Source of the DNA: Muribaculaceae bacterium
GTDB taxonomy: Bacteria > Bacteroidota > Bacteroidia > Bacteroidales > Muribaculaceae
Length of the DNA: 64,000 nt
Direction: 5' to 3'
NCBI GenBank assembly: GCA_910573745.1
Contig: CAJSYI010000008.1
Coordinates: 1 to 64,000, forward strand
Shown here: piece by piece, positions 40,645 to 50,751 of the stretch
How positions within the stretch are numbered: position 1 is the stretch's first letter
Layout: each line of letters begins with the position of its first letter
Position numbers and translations under genes: made by a program
Notes under the pieces: model-generated
Told to the model about the DNA's origin: nothing
The model's database searches: none
What the model saw: only the letters and a program-made list of their open reading frames with translations

Positions 40645-42723
40645 ATGAAACAAGTAATCACATTCATCATCGTGTTGTTCTGCGCTTTATGTGCTTTGGC
40701 GCAGACAGAAGCTCCCGATTCAATATCGACACATGAGCTTCAAGAGATAGTAATCCAAGCTCCTAAAGTAATCCGTAAAGCCGATATGGATGTCTATCAT
40801 CCTTCCAAAAGCGCGGTCGAAAACTCAAAGAACGGTATGCAGTTGCTCCGCAACATAATGATTCCGACATTAACCGTAAATGACGCACTCGGTTCGATAA
40901 GCGCGGCAGGACAATCTGTGCAGATACGAATCAACGGCAGGGTTGCGACCATTGAACAGGTCAAGGCCCTTCTACCGGAAACGATCAAGCGTGTTGAATG
41001 GATTGACAATCCCGGACTGCGCTATAATGGGGCAAATTATGTGCTTAATGTCATAGTGGCTAACCCCACTCTCGGTGGTTCCCTAATGTTGCAGGCAAAG
41101 CCTGCATTGAATCAGAAATGGGGATATTATCAAGGAGATGCCAAGTTAAATATAGGTCGTGCACAATGGAGTGTTGGCGGTTATTTCAAACTCACGGATG
41201 AGATAAAAGCCCATCGAGAGTATGAGGAAACTTTCACTTACCCCAACGGAACCTCACTGACAAGAAAAGAGACGCCGCTTGGAGGAGAGCTTGATAATTC
41301 ACAGGGAGCGGCATGGATTACATATAACTATATAAAACCCGATACGACCATTTTCTATGTGTCGTTGCAGGCAAATCGCAATTTTTCGGATAAATGGCAA
41401 TTCAACGGTTTGTTAAACTTAAGCAACGGAGATGATGACATAGACCTTATGGATTCCAGCGGAAGAATATGCACCACTCCATCATTCTCAGCATATCTTG
41501 AACAGCATTTTGCCCATAAACAGACACTGGTCGTGGATTTCAGCACATCTATGTATGCCGGACATTCTTACTCCGATTATGTAGAGAAATATCCCGGTTC
41601 GACACATCTCATAAACGATATTCACACTTATATCAAGGACCGCAATCAAGCTTACGGATTAGAAGCAAACTATATTAAGCAATGGAGAGCCTCAAGATTT
41701 ACCGCCGGAGCATCGTATACAGCCAATCGGAACCGCTCTACCTACGAGAATCTTGACGGGGCGGTGTTCCATCAGCGTCAGGACAAGGCATATTTCTTTG
41801 CCGAATACTTTCACCGCATTAACAAGGTAACCTTGACCGGAGGCATAGGGGCGCAATATACGTCATTCCTATTCAAAGAGACAAATCAGGGTAGCCACTC
41901 ATGGAATCTTCGTCCGCAGGCCACAGCGACATATTCGCCCAACCAGAATCATCAGTTACGTCTGAGTTTCACATCATGGCAGTCTGCCCCATCGCTCGCC
42001 GAAACCAATATAGCTCCACAGCAATTGGATGGATTCCAGTGGCGCATAGGTAATCCGAATTTAAAAACCTCATCATCATACATGCTCTCGCTGCGTTACA
42101 GTTATAATTTGCCACGCATCTCCGGCTCATTCGGAGTAAGAGGATTTACAAGTCCCAATGCCATAACTCCTTATCTTTATTGGGATAAAGATCGACTGAT
42201 AACCTCATATGAGAACAGCAAAGGCCTGCAAAACATAAGTTTTTGGTTTGCGCCGCAGATTGAAGCTATTCCCTCATGGCTTGTAATATCAGGGACAATA
42301 CAATACATGGCAGAGCGTATGAAAGGCAATACATATAAACTATATAACCATTGCTGGAGTGGTGATGTAAGTGCGATGGTGACACATTGGGGTTTTACGC
42401 TTGGATTCCAATATGTCAGAGCGCAGCGTAATCTTTGGGGTGAAAAGATTTCATGGGGAGAAGACATCTCTGTAATCGACCTTTCATATAATTGGAAAAA
42501 CTGGGAGTTTAGTGGCGGTATGATTCTACCGTTTGGGAAGTATGATCAGGGTTCACGTTCATTGAGCAAATGGAACACCAATGAGATGCACACGCGTCTT
42601 GACATGCGTATGCCGTATATCTCTATAAGCTACAATCTGCAATGGGGCAGACAAAAACGCGGAGCTCAGAAGCTCGTTGAAGTTGATGCCAACGCCGACC
42701 GCTCAAGTACAGGCGGAAGATAA
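40645..42723 (+). CDS. TonB-dependent-receptor-like outer-membrane barrel, copy 2
   Basis: A 692-residue protein built like the barrel at 37.2 kb: signal peptide (MKQVITFIIVLFCALCALAQ), ELQEIVIQAPKVIRKADMDVYHPS leading into a plug (about 30-130, with GSISAAGQSVQIRINGRVATIEQVK), and a beta-barrel of about 550 residues ending SISYNLQWGRQ-type strands. The two copies share architecture and promoter, but their sequences differ strongly, so they are distant paralogues with possibly different ligands. No coiled-coil lipoprotein gene follows this one. Confidence 0.85.
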   Translation: MKQVITFIIVLFCALCALAQTEAPDSISTHELQEIVIQAPKVIRKADMDVYHPSKSAVENSKNGMQLLRNIMIPTLTVNDALGSISAAGQSVQIRINGRVATIEQVKALLPETIKRVEWIDNPGLRYNGANYVLNVIVANPTLGGSLMLQAKPALNQKWGYYQGDAKLNIGRAQWSVGGYFKLTDEIKAHREYEETFTYPNGTSLTRKETPLGGELDNSQGAAWITYNYIKPDTTIFYVSLQANRNFSDKWQFNGLLNLSNGDDDIDLMDSSGRICTTPSFSAYLEQHFAHKQTLVVDFSTSMYAGHSYSDYVEKYPGSTHLINDIHTYIKDRNQAYGLEANYIKQWRASRFTAGASYTANRNRSTYENLDGAVFHQRQDKAYFFAEYFHRINKVTLTGGIGAQYTSFLFKETNQGSHSWNLRPQATATYSPNQNHQLRLSFTSWQSAPSLAETNIAPQQLDGFQWRIGNPNLKTSSSYMLSLRYSYNLPRISGSFGVRGFTSPNAITPYLYWDKDRLITSYENSKGLQNISFWFAPQIEAIPSWLVISGTIQYMAERMKGNTYKLYNHCWSGDVSAMVTHWGFTLGFQYVRAQRNLWGEKISWGEDISVIDLSYNWKNWEFSGGMILPFGKYDQGSRSLSKWNTNEMHTRLDMRMPYISISYNLQWGRQKRGAQKLVEVDANADRSSTGGR

Positions 42724-42728
42724 TACGA

Positions 42729-42848
42729 ACAGCTTAATCATTCAGCAACAACCGCCCTCGGTCATGAGTGCCGAGGGCGATAAATAAAACAAATAATACA
42801 TAGACAAAGACAGACAACCTCGGCAGTGATGTCGGGGTTGCCTGTCTG
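42729..42848. repeat. Intergenic modules A+B, copy 2, with terminator-like stem
   Basis: Module A (42729-42789, starting ACAGCTTAATCAT with the CCCTCGG/CCGAGGG stem) is followed by module B (42798-42848). In B, CAGACAACCTCGGC pairs with GTCGGGGTTGCCTGTCTG as an imperfect stem. It probably ends the barrel transcript. The rest of the 370-bp gap holds a minus-strand TATATTTG (42861-42868), with no clear gene after it, and the tsaD promoter. Confidence 0.65.
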
Positions 42849-43002
42849 CATGTCATAGTGCAAATATACAGCATCGCATCAAAGATGATGTTGCAGCGTT
42901 TCTGTTTATGTTTTACAGATAAGCGAGTGTTCAAAATCAATTTGTATTTGAATCAAGCAATCAGTCGTTTCCCGACAAAATAGGCCGTTGCATCGATTTT
43001 TA

Positions 43003-43034
43003 TTTGCGTTTATCCGTCTTTTATCTTAATTTTG
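43003..43034 (+). promoter_or_regulatory. Consensus promoter of tsaD
   Basis: TTTG (43003-43006), exactly 20 nt, TAATTTTG (43027-43034); the ATG is 60 nt downstream. Confidence 0.8.
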
Positions 43035-43093
43035 CTTTTCAATTCTCTCCGGATGCGGTTTTATTCATATCGTATTCTCTACCTACTTTATAA

Positions 43094-44110
43094 ATGAGCA
43101 CAACCATTCTCGGCATAGAGTCATCATGCGATGACACATCGGCGGCAGTGATATCCGACGGCTTCCTGCGAAGCAACGTCATATCAAGCCAAAACGTACA
43201 TGCGGCATACGGAGGCGTGGTGCCGGAACTCGCTTCCCGCGCCCATCAACAGAACATCGTCCCGACCGTCAGCGAAGCCCTGCGCCAGGCAGGCGTCAAG
43301 GTGTCGGACCTCGACGCCGTCGCCTTCACAAGAGGCCCGGGGCTGCTCGGGTCGCTCCTCGTTGGCACCTCTTTTGCAAAAAGCCTCGCCATAGCAGCCC
43401 GGATACCTACAATCGACGTCAACCATCTGCATGCCCACATACTTTCACACTTCATCCGCACAGAGGAAGGCCAGGAAGTGCCGGAATTCCCGTTCATCTG
43501 CCTTCTCGTATCCGGCGGAAATTCGCAGATTGTCATGGTGCGTTCCCCTTACGATATGGAAATAGCAGGACGTACGATAGACGATGCCGCCGGCGAAGCC
43601 TTCGACAAATGCGCAAAAGTGATGGGGCTCCCCTATCCCGGCGGCCCGCACATCGACCGTCTCGCCACAGAGGGGAATCCGAAGGCATTCCGGTTCAGCC
43701 GTCCCCACATACCCGGACTCGACTACTCATTCTCAGGACTAAAGACATCTTTCCTCTACACGCTTCGGGACAATCTCAAAACCGATCCCGGATTCATCGA
43801 AAGCCACAAAGCCGACCTTGCCGCTTCGCTACAGGCCACCATCATCCGCATCCTCCTCGACAAACTTGAACAGGCGGCAGACCGCTTCAACGTCAAGAGC
43901 ATCGCCATAGGAGGCGGCGTATCCGCAAATTCCGGAGTCCGCATGGCCATTGCCGACTTATGCCGCAGACGCGGCATGAAGGCTTGGATTCCACCGAGGG
44001 CATTCACTACAGACAATGCAGCGATGGTAGCGATGGCAGGACACTTCAAATACGTCAAAAAGGATTTCTGCGACCTCAGCCTCCCGCCTTTCGCCAGGAT
44101 TGAAATCTGA
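43094..44110 (+). CDS. tsaD: tRNA N6-threonylcarbamoyladenosine transferase TsaD
   Basis: TsaD transfers the threonylcarbamoyl group to A37 of ANN-decoding tRNAs. The 338-residue ASKHA-fold protein starts ILGIESSCDDTSAAV, has the metal-binding HLHAH (111-115), LLVSGGNSQIVMV, TIDDAAGEAFDKCAKVMGLPYPGGP and a GGGVSANSGVR nucleotide loop; the family's normal length. It begins a short run with the CinA-like gene 52 bp downstream. Confidence 0.97.
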   Translation: MSTTILGIESSCDDTSAAVISDGFLRSNVISSQNVHAAYGGVVPELASRAHQQNIVPTVSEALRQAGVKVSDLDAVAFTRGPGLLGSLLVGTSFAKSLAIAARIPTIDVNHLHAHILSHFIRTEEGQEVPEFPFICLLVSGGNSQIVMVRSPYDMEIAGRTIDDAAGEAFDKCAKVMGLPYPGGPHIDRLATEGNPKAFRFSRPHIPGLDYSFSGLKTSFLYTLRDNLKTDPGFIESHKADLAASLQATIIRILLDKLEQAADRFNVKSIAIGGGVSANSGVRMAIADLCRRRGMKAWIPPRAFTTDNAAMVAMAGHFKYVKKDFCDLSLPPFARIEI

Positions 44111-44162
44111 GGAACGCATCAATGAACATTCACGCCGCCACCCGTATTATATTAGGTAACAT

Positions 44163-44975
44163 ATGGCAGACATTCACACATCCCCACGACCCGTAATGAA
44201 CAAAACCAACGACAACGCGGATTCCGCACACCGCGAATCCCGCCACGTGGTCATATACGGCTACACTAAGCAGGAACTGGCAAAAGTGATGAAGCACTTT
44301 GAATCGCTTCTGCCGGAATACGTGAGAATCTCGATCGATTCCAACAACCTCGTAACACGCATCACACTGACAGGAGTCAGCTCAGGCCTTGAACTGCTGA
44401 GGTTCAAACTCAACAAATTCCAACAGAACCTCAACGACATATTCTCACATGAAGTGATTGCCATGGCCGACAAGACAGTGGCGCAAGTGCTCGGAGACCT
44501 TCTCACCGAACGCGAACTGAGCGTGAGCTGTGCCGAGAGCTGCACGGGGGGAAACATCGCCCACCGGATAGTCCAGAACGCCGGCTCTTCAGCCTATTTC
44601 CTCGGAAGCGTGGTCAGCTACAGCAACGATGTCAAAGCCAACGTACTCAGTGTAGACCGACGCGACATAGACCGCCACGGGGCAGTGAGCCGGAGCGTGG
44701 CCGAAGCGATGGCCAACGGAGCGGCCAAACTGATGCGCACAGACTGCGCCATAGCCACAACAGGCATTGCAGGCCCCGGAGGCGGGACGAAATACAAGCC
44801 GGTAGGGACGGTATGGATAGCGGTGAAATACCTCGACACCGTAGTGAGCGAATGTCAGCATTTCCAAGGAGACCGCGACACGGTGATAGAAAACGCCACC
44901 AACCATGCCATGGTCATGCTCATACAGCTTCTGCGCAACAGGTACGAAGCCCAAGAAGATTTCAACGACGAATAA
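44163..44975 (+). CDS. CinA C-terminal amidohydrolase with middle domain, lacking the MoCF domain
   Basis: The 270-residue product ends in a CinA/PncC-type nicotinamide-nucleotide amidohydrolase domain (SVSCAESCTGGNIAHRIV at 121-138, VSYSNDVKANVL, GAVSRSVAEAMANGA, ATTGIAGPGGGTKYKPVGTVWIA). Before it, about 75 residues (PEYVRISIDSNNLVTRITLTGVSSGLELLRFKL) match the KH-like middle region of full CinA. The N-terminal MoCF (molybdopterin-binding) domain of about 170 residues is absent. PncC activity recycles NMN by deamidation. The start could be 44163 or 44196 (MNKTND). Confidence 0.85.
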   Translation: MADIHTSPRPVMNKTNDNADSAHRESRHVVIYGYTKQELAKVMKHFESLLPEYVRISIDSNNLVTRITLTGVSSGLELLRFKLNKFQQNLNDIFSHEVIAMADKTVAQVLGDLLTERELSVSCAESCTGGNIAHRIVQNAGSSAYFLGSVVSYSNDVKANVLSVDRRDIDRHGAVSRSVAEAMANGAAKLMRTDCAIATTGIAGPGGGTKYKPVGTVWIAVKYLDTVVSECQHFQGDRDTVIENATNHAMVMLIQLLRNRYEAQEDFNDE

Positions 44976-44995
44976 AGGAAAATGTCCGTCCGATA

Positions 44996-45027
44996 TTTGG
45001 CTGTCTCGCAAATAATCTGTAATTTTG
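44996..45027 (+). promoter_or_regulatory. Consensus promoter of rpmB-rpmG-DUF4295
   Basis: TTTG (44996-44999), 20-nt spacer, TAATTTTG (45020-45027), giving a leader of about 120 nt before rpmB, long enough for regulation by ribosomal protein binding. Confidence 0.8.
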
Positions 45028-45153
45028 TCCCCGATTTATGGCACATCCGTAGAAAGCGTGCGGGAAAGATGCGCCCGCAGTGCGATATGAGTGTGAGATG
45101 GCGGCCATAAGTCATTAAAGACTAACAAGATAATAGATTAACAACCAACAGCC

Positions 45154-45417
45154 ATGTCAAAAGTTTGTCAGATAACGGGCAAGAAGGCGAGCGTAGGTAA
45201 CAACGTCTCGCACTCAAAGCGTCGCACAAAGCGCAGATTCAACGTCAATCTCCACCAAAAGAAATACTATTGGGTTGAGCAGGACATGTGGATTCAGCTT
45301 CTTGTGAGCACCAACGCTATGCGCACAATCAACAAGATAGGTCTGAACGCGGCCCTCAAAAAAGCGGAAGCCGCCGGCAACCTCGATTTCAAAGACATCA
45401 AAATCCTTTCTCTCTAA
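45154..45417 (+). CDS. rpmB: 50S ribosomal protein L28
   Basis: The 87-residue protein opens [29 protein letters not shown], the L28 signature, and ends with [20 protein letters not shown] as in Bacteroidota members. It starts the conserved operon L28, L33, DUF4295. Confidence 0.97.
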   Translation: MSKVCQITGKKASVGNNVSHSKRRTKRRFNVNLHQKKYYWVEQDMWIQLLVSTNAMRTINKIGLNAALKKAEAAGNLDFKDIKILSL

Positions 45418-45437
45418 TCTCAACGCAGACATAAGTT

Positions 45438-45626
45438 ATGGCAAAGAAAGCAAAAGGCAATCGCGTTCAGGTAATACTTGAATGCACCGAACATAAGGCA
45501 AGCGGAATGCCCGGTATGTCAAGATACATCACCACCAAGAACCGCAAGAACACCACTGAGCGTCTGGAGTTGAGAAAATACAACCCCATCCTCAAAAAAG
45601 TAACCCTCCACAAAGAAATAAAATAA
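45438..45626 (+). CDS. rpmG: 50S ribosomal protein L33
   Basis: A 62-residue L33: [53 protein letters not shown]. It has one Cys and no CxxC pairs, so it is a zinc-free form. It begins 20 bp after rpmB. Confidence 0.97.
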   Translation: MAKKAKGNRVQVILECTEHKASGMPGMSRYITTKNRKNTTERLELRKYNPILKKVTLHKEIK

Positions 45627-45638
45627 GCACTCTGAACC

Positions 45639-45788
45639 ATGGCAAAGAAAACCGTCGCGTCACTTCAGAAAGGTGAAGGACGCACCTACAGCAAAGTCAT
45701 CAAAATGGAGAGATCTCCGAAAACGGGCGCTTATATCTTCAAAGAGGAGATGGTTCCCAACGATGCCGTGCAGGCAGCCCTCAAGTAA
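45639..45788 (+). CDS. DUF4295 protein (small ribosome-associated-type protein)
   Basis: The 49-residue product MAKKTVASLQKGEGRTYSKV (continuing through MERSPKTGAYIFKEEMVP) matches the DUF4295 family found directly after rpmG in Bacteroidota. Its basic character and conserved position suggest a ribosome-linked role, but none is established. In many relatives ftsY or rimO follows; here a terminator ends the operon. Confidence 0.9.
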   Translation: MAKKTVASLQKGEGRTYSKVIKMERSPKTGAYIFKEEMVPNDAVQAALK

Positions 45789-45832
45789 AGAAGGCACAAA
45801 TGCAACTCTGACAATCTCCGAACACATATAGC

Positions 45833-45872
45833 AAAACAACAGGCAGATGAATGTTCATCTGCCTGTTGTTTT
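45833..45872 (+). terminator. Terminator of the ribosomal operon
   Basis: Two perfect 19-nt arms (AAAACAACAGGCAGATGAA and its complement) around TG, followed by GTTTCC. It lies 45 bp after DUF4295. Confidence 0.85.
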
Positions 45873-45974
45873 GTTTCCGACTATGTATCTCAAAATGATG
45901 CATATGTCCGTATGCAATAGTCAACAGGCCACTGCCAGCCGAAAGACCGCAGTGCTTCCAAAATGCAAAAAAAC

Positions 45975-46010
45975 AATTGCTTCCTTACCGCGAACGCGGT
46001 AAGGAAGCAA
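45975..46010 (-). terminator. Terminator of groES-groEL
   Basis: ATTGCTTCCTTACCGCG pairs perfectly with its complement around a 2-nt loop. On the minus strand a TGTTTTTTTGC tract follows: a strong intrinsic terminator 27 nt after groEL. Confidence 0.9.
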
Positions 46011-46036
46011 TCCTATTATGATGTCATTGTCTTTTC

Positions 46037-47698
<1,662 letters not shown>

Positions 47699-47971
47699 TT
47701 ATTTGATAACTGCGAGGACGTCGGACTGGCGCATCATAAGATACTTCGTGCCTTCAAACTCGATTTCCGTGCCGGCGTATTTGCCGTAAAGCACTTCGTC
47801 GCCGGCCGCAAGCACCATTTCTTCATCTTTGGTGCCGCCGCCCACTGCAAGCACCTTTCCCTTGAGGGGCTTTTCTTTTGCTGAATCCGGGATGATGATG
47901 CCGCCCAGAGTAACTTCCTCTGCGGCGCAAGGTTCGATCAGTATACGATCGGCTAATGGTTGGATTTTCAT
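47699..47971 (-). CDS. groES: Co-chaperonin GroES (10 kDa)
   Basis: A 90-residue Gro[35 protein letters not shown] (with the mobile loop that meets GroEL), [30 protein letters not shown]. First gene of the pair. I found no CIRCE-type inverted repeat upstream and no clean TAnnTTTG box in the first 100 bp. Confidence 0.98.
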   Translation of the reverse strand: MKIQPLADRILIEPCAAEEVTLGGIIIPDSAKEKPLKGKVLAVGGGTKDEEMVLAAGDEVLYGKYAGTEIEFEGTKYLMMRQSDVLAVIK

Positions 47972-48427
47972 AAATTTTGAGTTTGTTATGATTTTGCTAT
48001 TCTATTCCTGTTGTCGCGGAAACGCGCACCGCGAATCCGCCGCTATCCGGTAAGCAAATAGCGTGCCAATTATCAAACCATAACATCAAAAAAGTCCGGA
48101 ATGTTCATATCCTTGCAAACGACTTCAGAAAAGCAGACTGGAACAATGACAGAATTGTCCGGCACGTTGACATTGCACCACGTCCATTAGAATCTGTTTA
48201 GAGGCTTCGAAGGGCATTTTTTGAAACAGAAACATTATCCTCTTTAGTAGACATAGTCAAGGAAAAACAAGATAGCAAGGCTATTTATTCTGTATAGCAC
48301 ACGAAGCAATCCTGACTTCACAATCCAAGAATGTATGAGAGGAATTGAAGGGGGGAATCTCACGACTCCCCCCTCTCCTCGTTTGCCGGTCAGGCCGGCC
48401 ATTGTCCGATTAATCTTGTTGCATCAG
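47972..48427. other. 456-bp gap between groES and the cohesin-like gene
   Basis: No gene seen. At 48350-48373, GGGGGGA and TCCCCCC form a stem that on the minus strand would follow the 743-residue protein gene by about 55 nt and could terminate it. The groES promoter must lie near its 47.97-48.1 kb edge. The middle part (48.1-48.3 kb) shows nothing recognisable. Confidence 0.6.
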
Positions 48428-50659
48428 TCATTTCACATAAACCTTGCGTGAAGTGCCGTCTTTGTAGACAACGATGTTGATCTTGCCTTGCTGCAACGCT
48501 TTCATGCGCATACCGCCCTCGGTATAGATGGCAACCACGTTTTCGATGTCTTCGCCGAGGATTTCCTCAACGCCGGAATTCTTTGCCTTTGCGAGAAGGT
48601 CTGCTATCATCTTTTCGATGGCCGCAGTATCTACGGTGTTCTTGTAGGTTCCCTCTTCCGCAACGGCCATATAAGCATCTTCGGCCTGCTCCTTCTGGGC
48701 GGAGATGGCATCCTGGGCGGCTTTCTTCTCCGTGTCCACATCGAAAGCGGGGAAAAGCGTCCTGATGTTGTCTACGGTCTGGTCAAGCTTGGTCTGAAGA
48801 CCTTCGATTGTCTTAAGGTCAGCCTCATAGGCTGCAAGGTTTGCTGCCTGACGTGCCTGCTCTGCTTCATATGCCTTCTGCGCGGCCTTGGCGTCCTCTA
48901 CCAGTTTGGCTATGGCGGATTCGATGGCAGCAGCCGGGGTCATGACCTCGGCATATTTCTCGGCAAGAGACTTGTCGTTGAATGCCTTGAGTACATCTTC
49001 ACGCAATGCGGCAATCTGGGCTGTGATTTCAACACCGGAGAACTGCCCCTTCACATCGGGAGCATCGGCAGCGATTGTAACGAGGGCATCAGCGAGTGTT
49101 TTCTCCAGACCTGCCAAACGCTCGTTTGCATTGTCCAAAGCGGCAGCAAGCGCAGCATTCTCTTCATATGCTTTCTGTGCGGCCTTAGCGTCCTCTACCA
49201 GCTTGGCTATGGCGGATTCGATGGCCGGCACAGGCGCCATAAGGCTGTCGTAGCCGGAAACTATAGTCTTGTCGGCGTAAGCTTTCTCAACCGCGGCCTT
49301 GAGCGCGTTGATGTCAACCTTGATGTCCGTGCCTTTGAAGCCGTCTTTCACGTCGGCGGCCTCGGTCGCTATAACGGTCATTGCCTCCGAAAGCTTCTGC
49401 TCAAGAGCCGATATCTGCGCGGTGGCGTTCTTGTAAGCCTCCTGACGCGCCGCCTCGGCGGCAACCTCGTCATCGTACGCCTTCTGCGCGGCCTTAGCGT
49501 CCTCCATCAGTTTGGCAATGGCAGCTTCGATGGCAGCAACAGGGAGCATCACCTGATTGTAGTCAGCGTTGAGCGTAAGGTCTTCGTATGCGGTCTGGAT
49601 TGCATCCTTAAGCGACTGTATGTCCGTCGAGATTTCCTCGCCCTTGAAACTGTCCTTCACATCAGGAGCGGCAGTGGAGATTTCGGTCAAGGCATCGGCG
49701 AGAAGCTGCTCGAGACGGGCGGTCTCAGCCATAGCCTTCGTGTAAGCGTCCTTGCCGTTGACTACCTTGATGGTGCAGGGAGTTCCGGAGAACGACTGGT
49801 TGTTGCGACCGGAAATCTTAAGACCCGTGATTTCTATCAAGGCCTCAGAAGCCGAGAAATCGGCAGGTGCCTCTACCTCAAACTTCACGAAATCACCCGA
49901 ATTGCCGTTGATGGCAGCCGCCCCGGAGAAATCTGAAATCACAAGGCGGTAGCCGTTGGCACCATTAAGGGGATAAACGGCAACCAAAGCTCCGTTTCCG
50001 CCACGGGAAGTAAGATTGAAAGCCTCGTTCTTCACCGAGAATCCTTGGGGAAGGCGTATTTCAAGCTGCGCGCCGACAGCCGTCACGCTGTTGTCCATTC
50101 CGACTCCGATTTCACGCGAGCCGCCGGGATTGATTACAAAGTCCGTCAAGGAAGACGTGGCGGCCACATTAGCAGCCTGAAGAGTGATCTGCGCCACGGC
50201 ATCGGGAACGTTGATTTCCGATGCTTCCGGGGTGGCGAGCGCAATCCTCGAAAGCTTCATTTCAACATTGCGGTTGGATTCAAGCATTCCGGGCTGGGCC
50301 TGAACATTGAATGAACAGAGAACACCCGACTTTCCGATGAAAGTCCTTTTCTGCATCGAAACCACAAGCACACGGTTGTTTGCCGGGTTGAACTGCAATG
50401 TCTGCCCTTGAGCGAAAACATCGGGATTCTTCACCGGCTCGCCGACCATTGTCAGACCCTCCGGCAGAACGACGTCGAAATTGAGAGCAGCGATGTCATC
50501 ATCGAAGTCGAACATCACGTTGACACGGCGCGCATCATACGACTCTATGGTGAAGTCATCAATATACAACCGGTTGGCCGCGTCGGCCGCCGTTCCACCG
50601 AGCAACGCCATGGCAAGCAGCAACAGAGCCTTCAGATATGTCTGTCTGATTCTATTCAT
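48428..50659 (-). CDS. Secreted protein: cohesin-like domains, four helical repeats, T9SS-like tail
   Basis: The 743-residue product starts at 50659 with a signal peptide (ending GGTAADA; a start 18 nt upstream is possible). Two beta-sandwich domains resembling cohesins follow (about 28-165 with VNVMFDFDDDIAALNFDVVLPEGL, and 170-300 with GVGMDNSVTAVGAQLEIRLPQGF). Then come four helical repeats of about 100 residues (about 308, 408, 511 and 609 onward; the fourth degenerate) around the core AIESAIAKLVEDAKAAQKAY, and from about 690 a short tail (VEEILGEDIENVVAIYTEGG to GKINIVVYKDGTSRKVYVK) like type A sorting domains. It is 92 bp downstream of the giant gene on the same strand. Function unknown; likely a surface rod. 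Confidence 0.75.
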   Translation of the reverse strand: MNRIRQTYLKALLLLAMALLGGTAADAANRLYIDDFTIESYDARRVNVMFDFDDDIAALNFDVVLPEGLTMVGEPVKNPDVFAQGQTLQFNPANNRVLVVSMQKRTFIGKSGVLCSFNVQAQPGMLESNRNVEMKLSRIALATPEASEINVPDAVAQITLQAANVAATSSLTDFVINPGGSREIGVGMDNSVTAVGAQLEIRLPQGFSVKNEAFNLTSRGGNGALVAVYPLNGANGYRLVISDFSGAAAINGNSGDFVKFEVEAPADFSASEALIEITGLKISGRNNQSFSGTPCTIKVVNGKDAYTKAMAETARLEQLLADALTEISTAAPDVKDSFKGEEISTDIQSLKDAIQTAYEDLTLNADYNQVMLPVAAIEAAIAKLMEDAKAAQKAYDDEVAAEAARQEAYKNATAQISALEQKLSEAMTVIATEAADVKDGFKGTDIKVDINALKAAVEKAYADKTIVSGYDSLMAPVPAIESAIAKLVEDAKAAQKAYEENAALAAALDNANERLAGLEKTLADALVTIAADAPDVKGQFSGVEITAQIAALREDVLKAFNDKSLAEKYAEVMTPAAAIESAIAKLVEDAKAAQKAYEAEQARQAANLAAYEADLKTIEGLQTKLDQTVDNIRTLFPAFDVDTEKKAAQDAISAQKEQAEDAYMAVAEEGTYKNTVDTAAIEKMIADLLAKAKNSGVEEILGEDIENVVAIYTEGGMRMKALQQGKINIVVYKDGTSRKVYVK
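48863..49533 (-). repeat. Three near-identical 65-bp DNA repeats inside the helical region
   Basis: Blocks near 48863-48929, 49161-49226 and 49468-49533 encode the same AIESAIAKLVEDAKAAQKAY core and are close at DNA level. Their spacing is about 300 bp, one protein repeat. Confidence 0.7.
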
Positions 50660-50751
50660 GATAATGATTGTTTTCAAATTAATCCGATTCCAGCGGCACC
50701 GGCACCTTGTGAACGGGCAACGGTGCCGCCGGAACCATATGACATTAGTGT

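Noticed and set aside
42734-42940. 68-codon minus-strand frame with a hydrophobic stretch after barrel 2
   Set aside because: It runs through the repeated stems of modules A and B; copy 1 does not keep the frame.
47972-48110. CIRCE-type heat-shock operator before groES
   Set aside because: No inverted TTAGCACTC-like pair is visible; Bacteroidota usually lack HrcA control.
48863-49533. Regularly spaced repeats as a CRISPR array
   Set aside because: The spacing is about 300 bp and the repeats lie in a reading frame encoding helical protein repeats; no cas genes are present.
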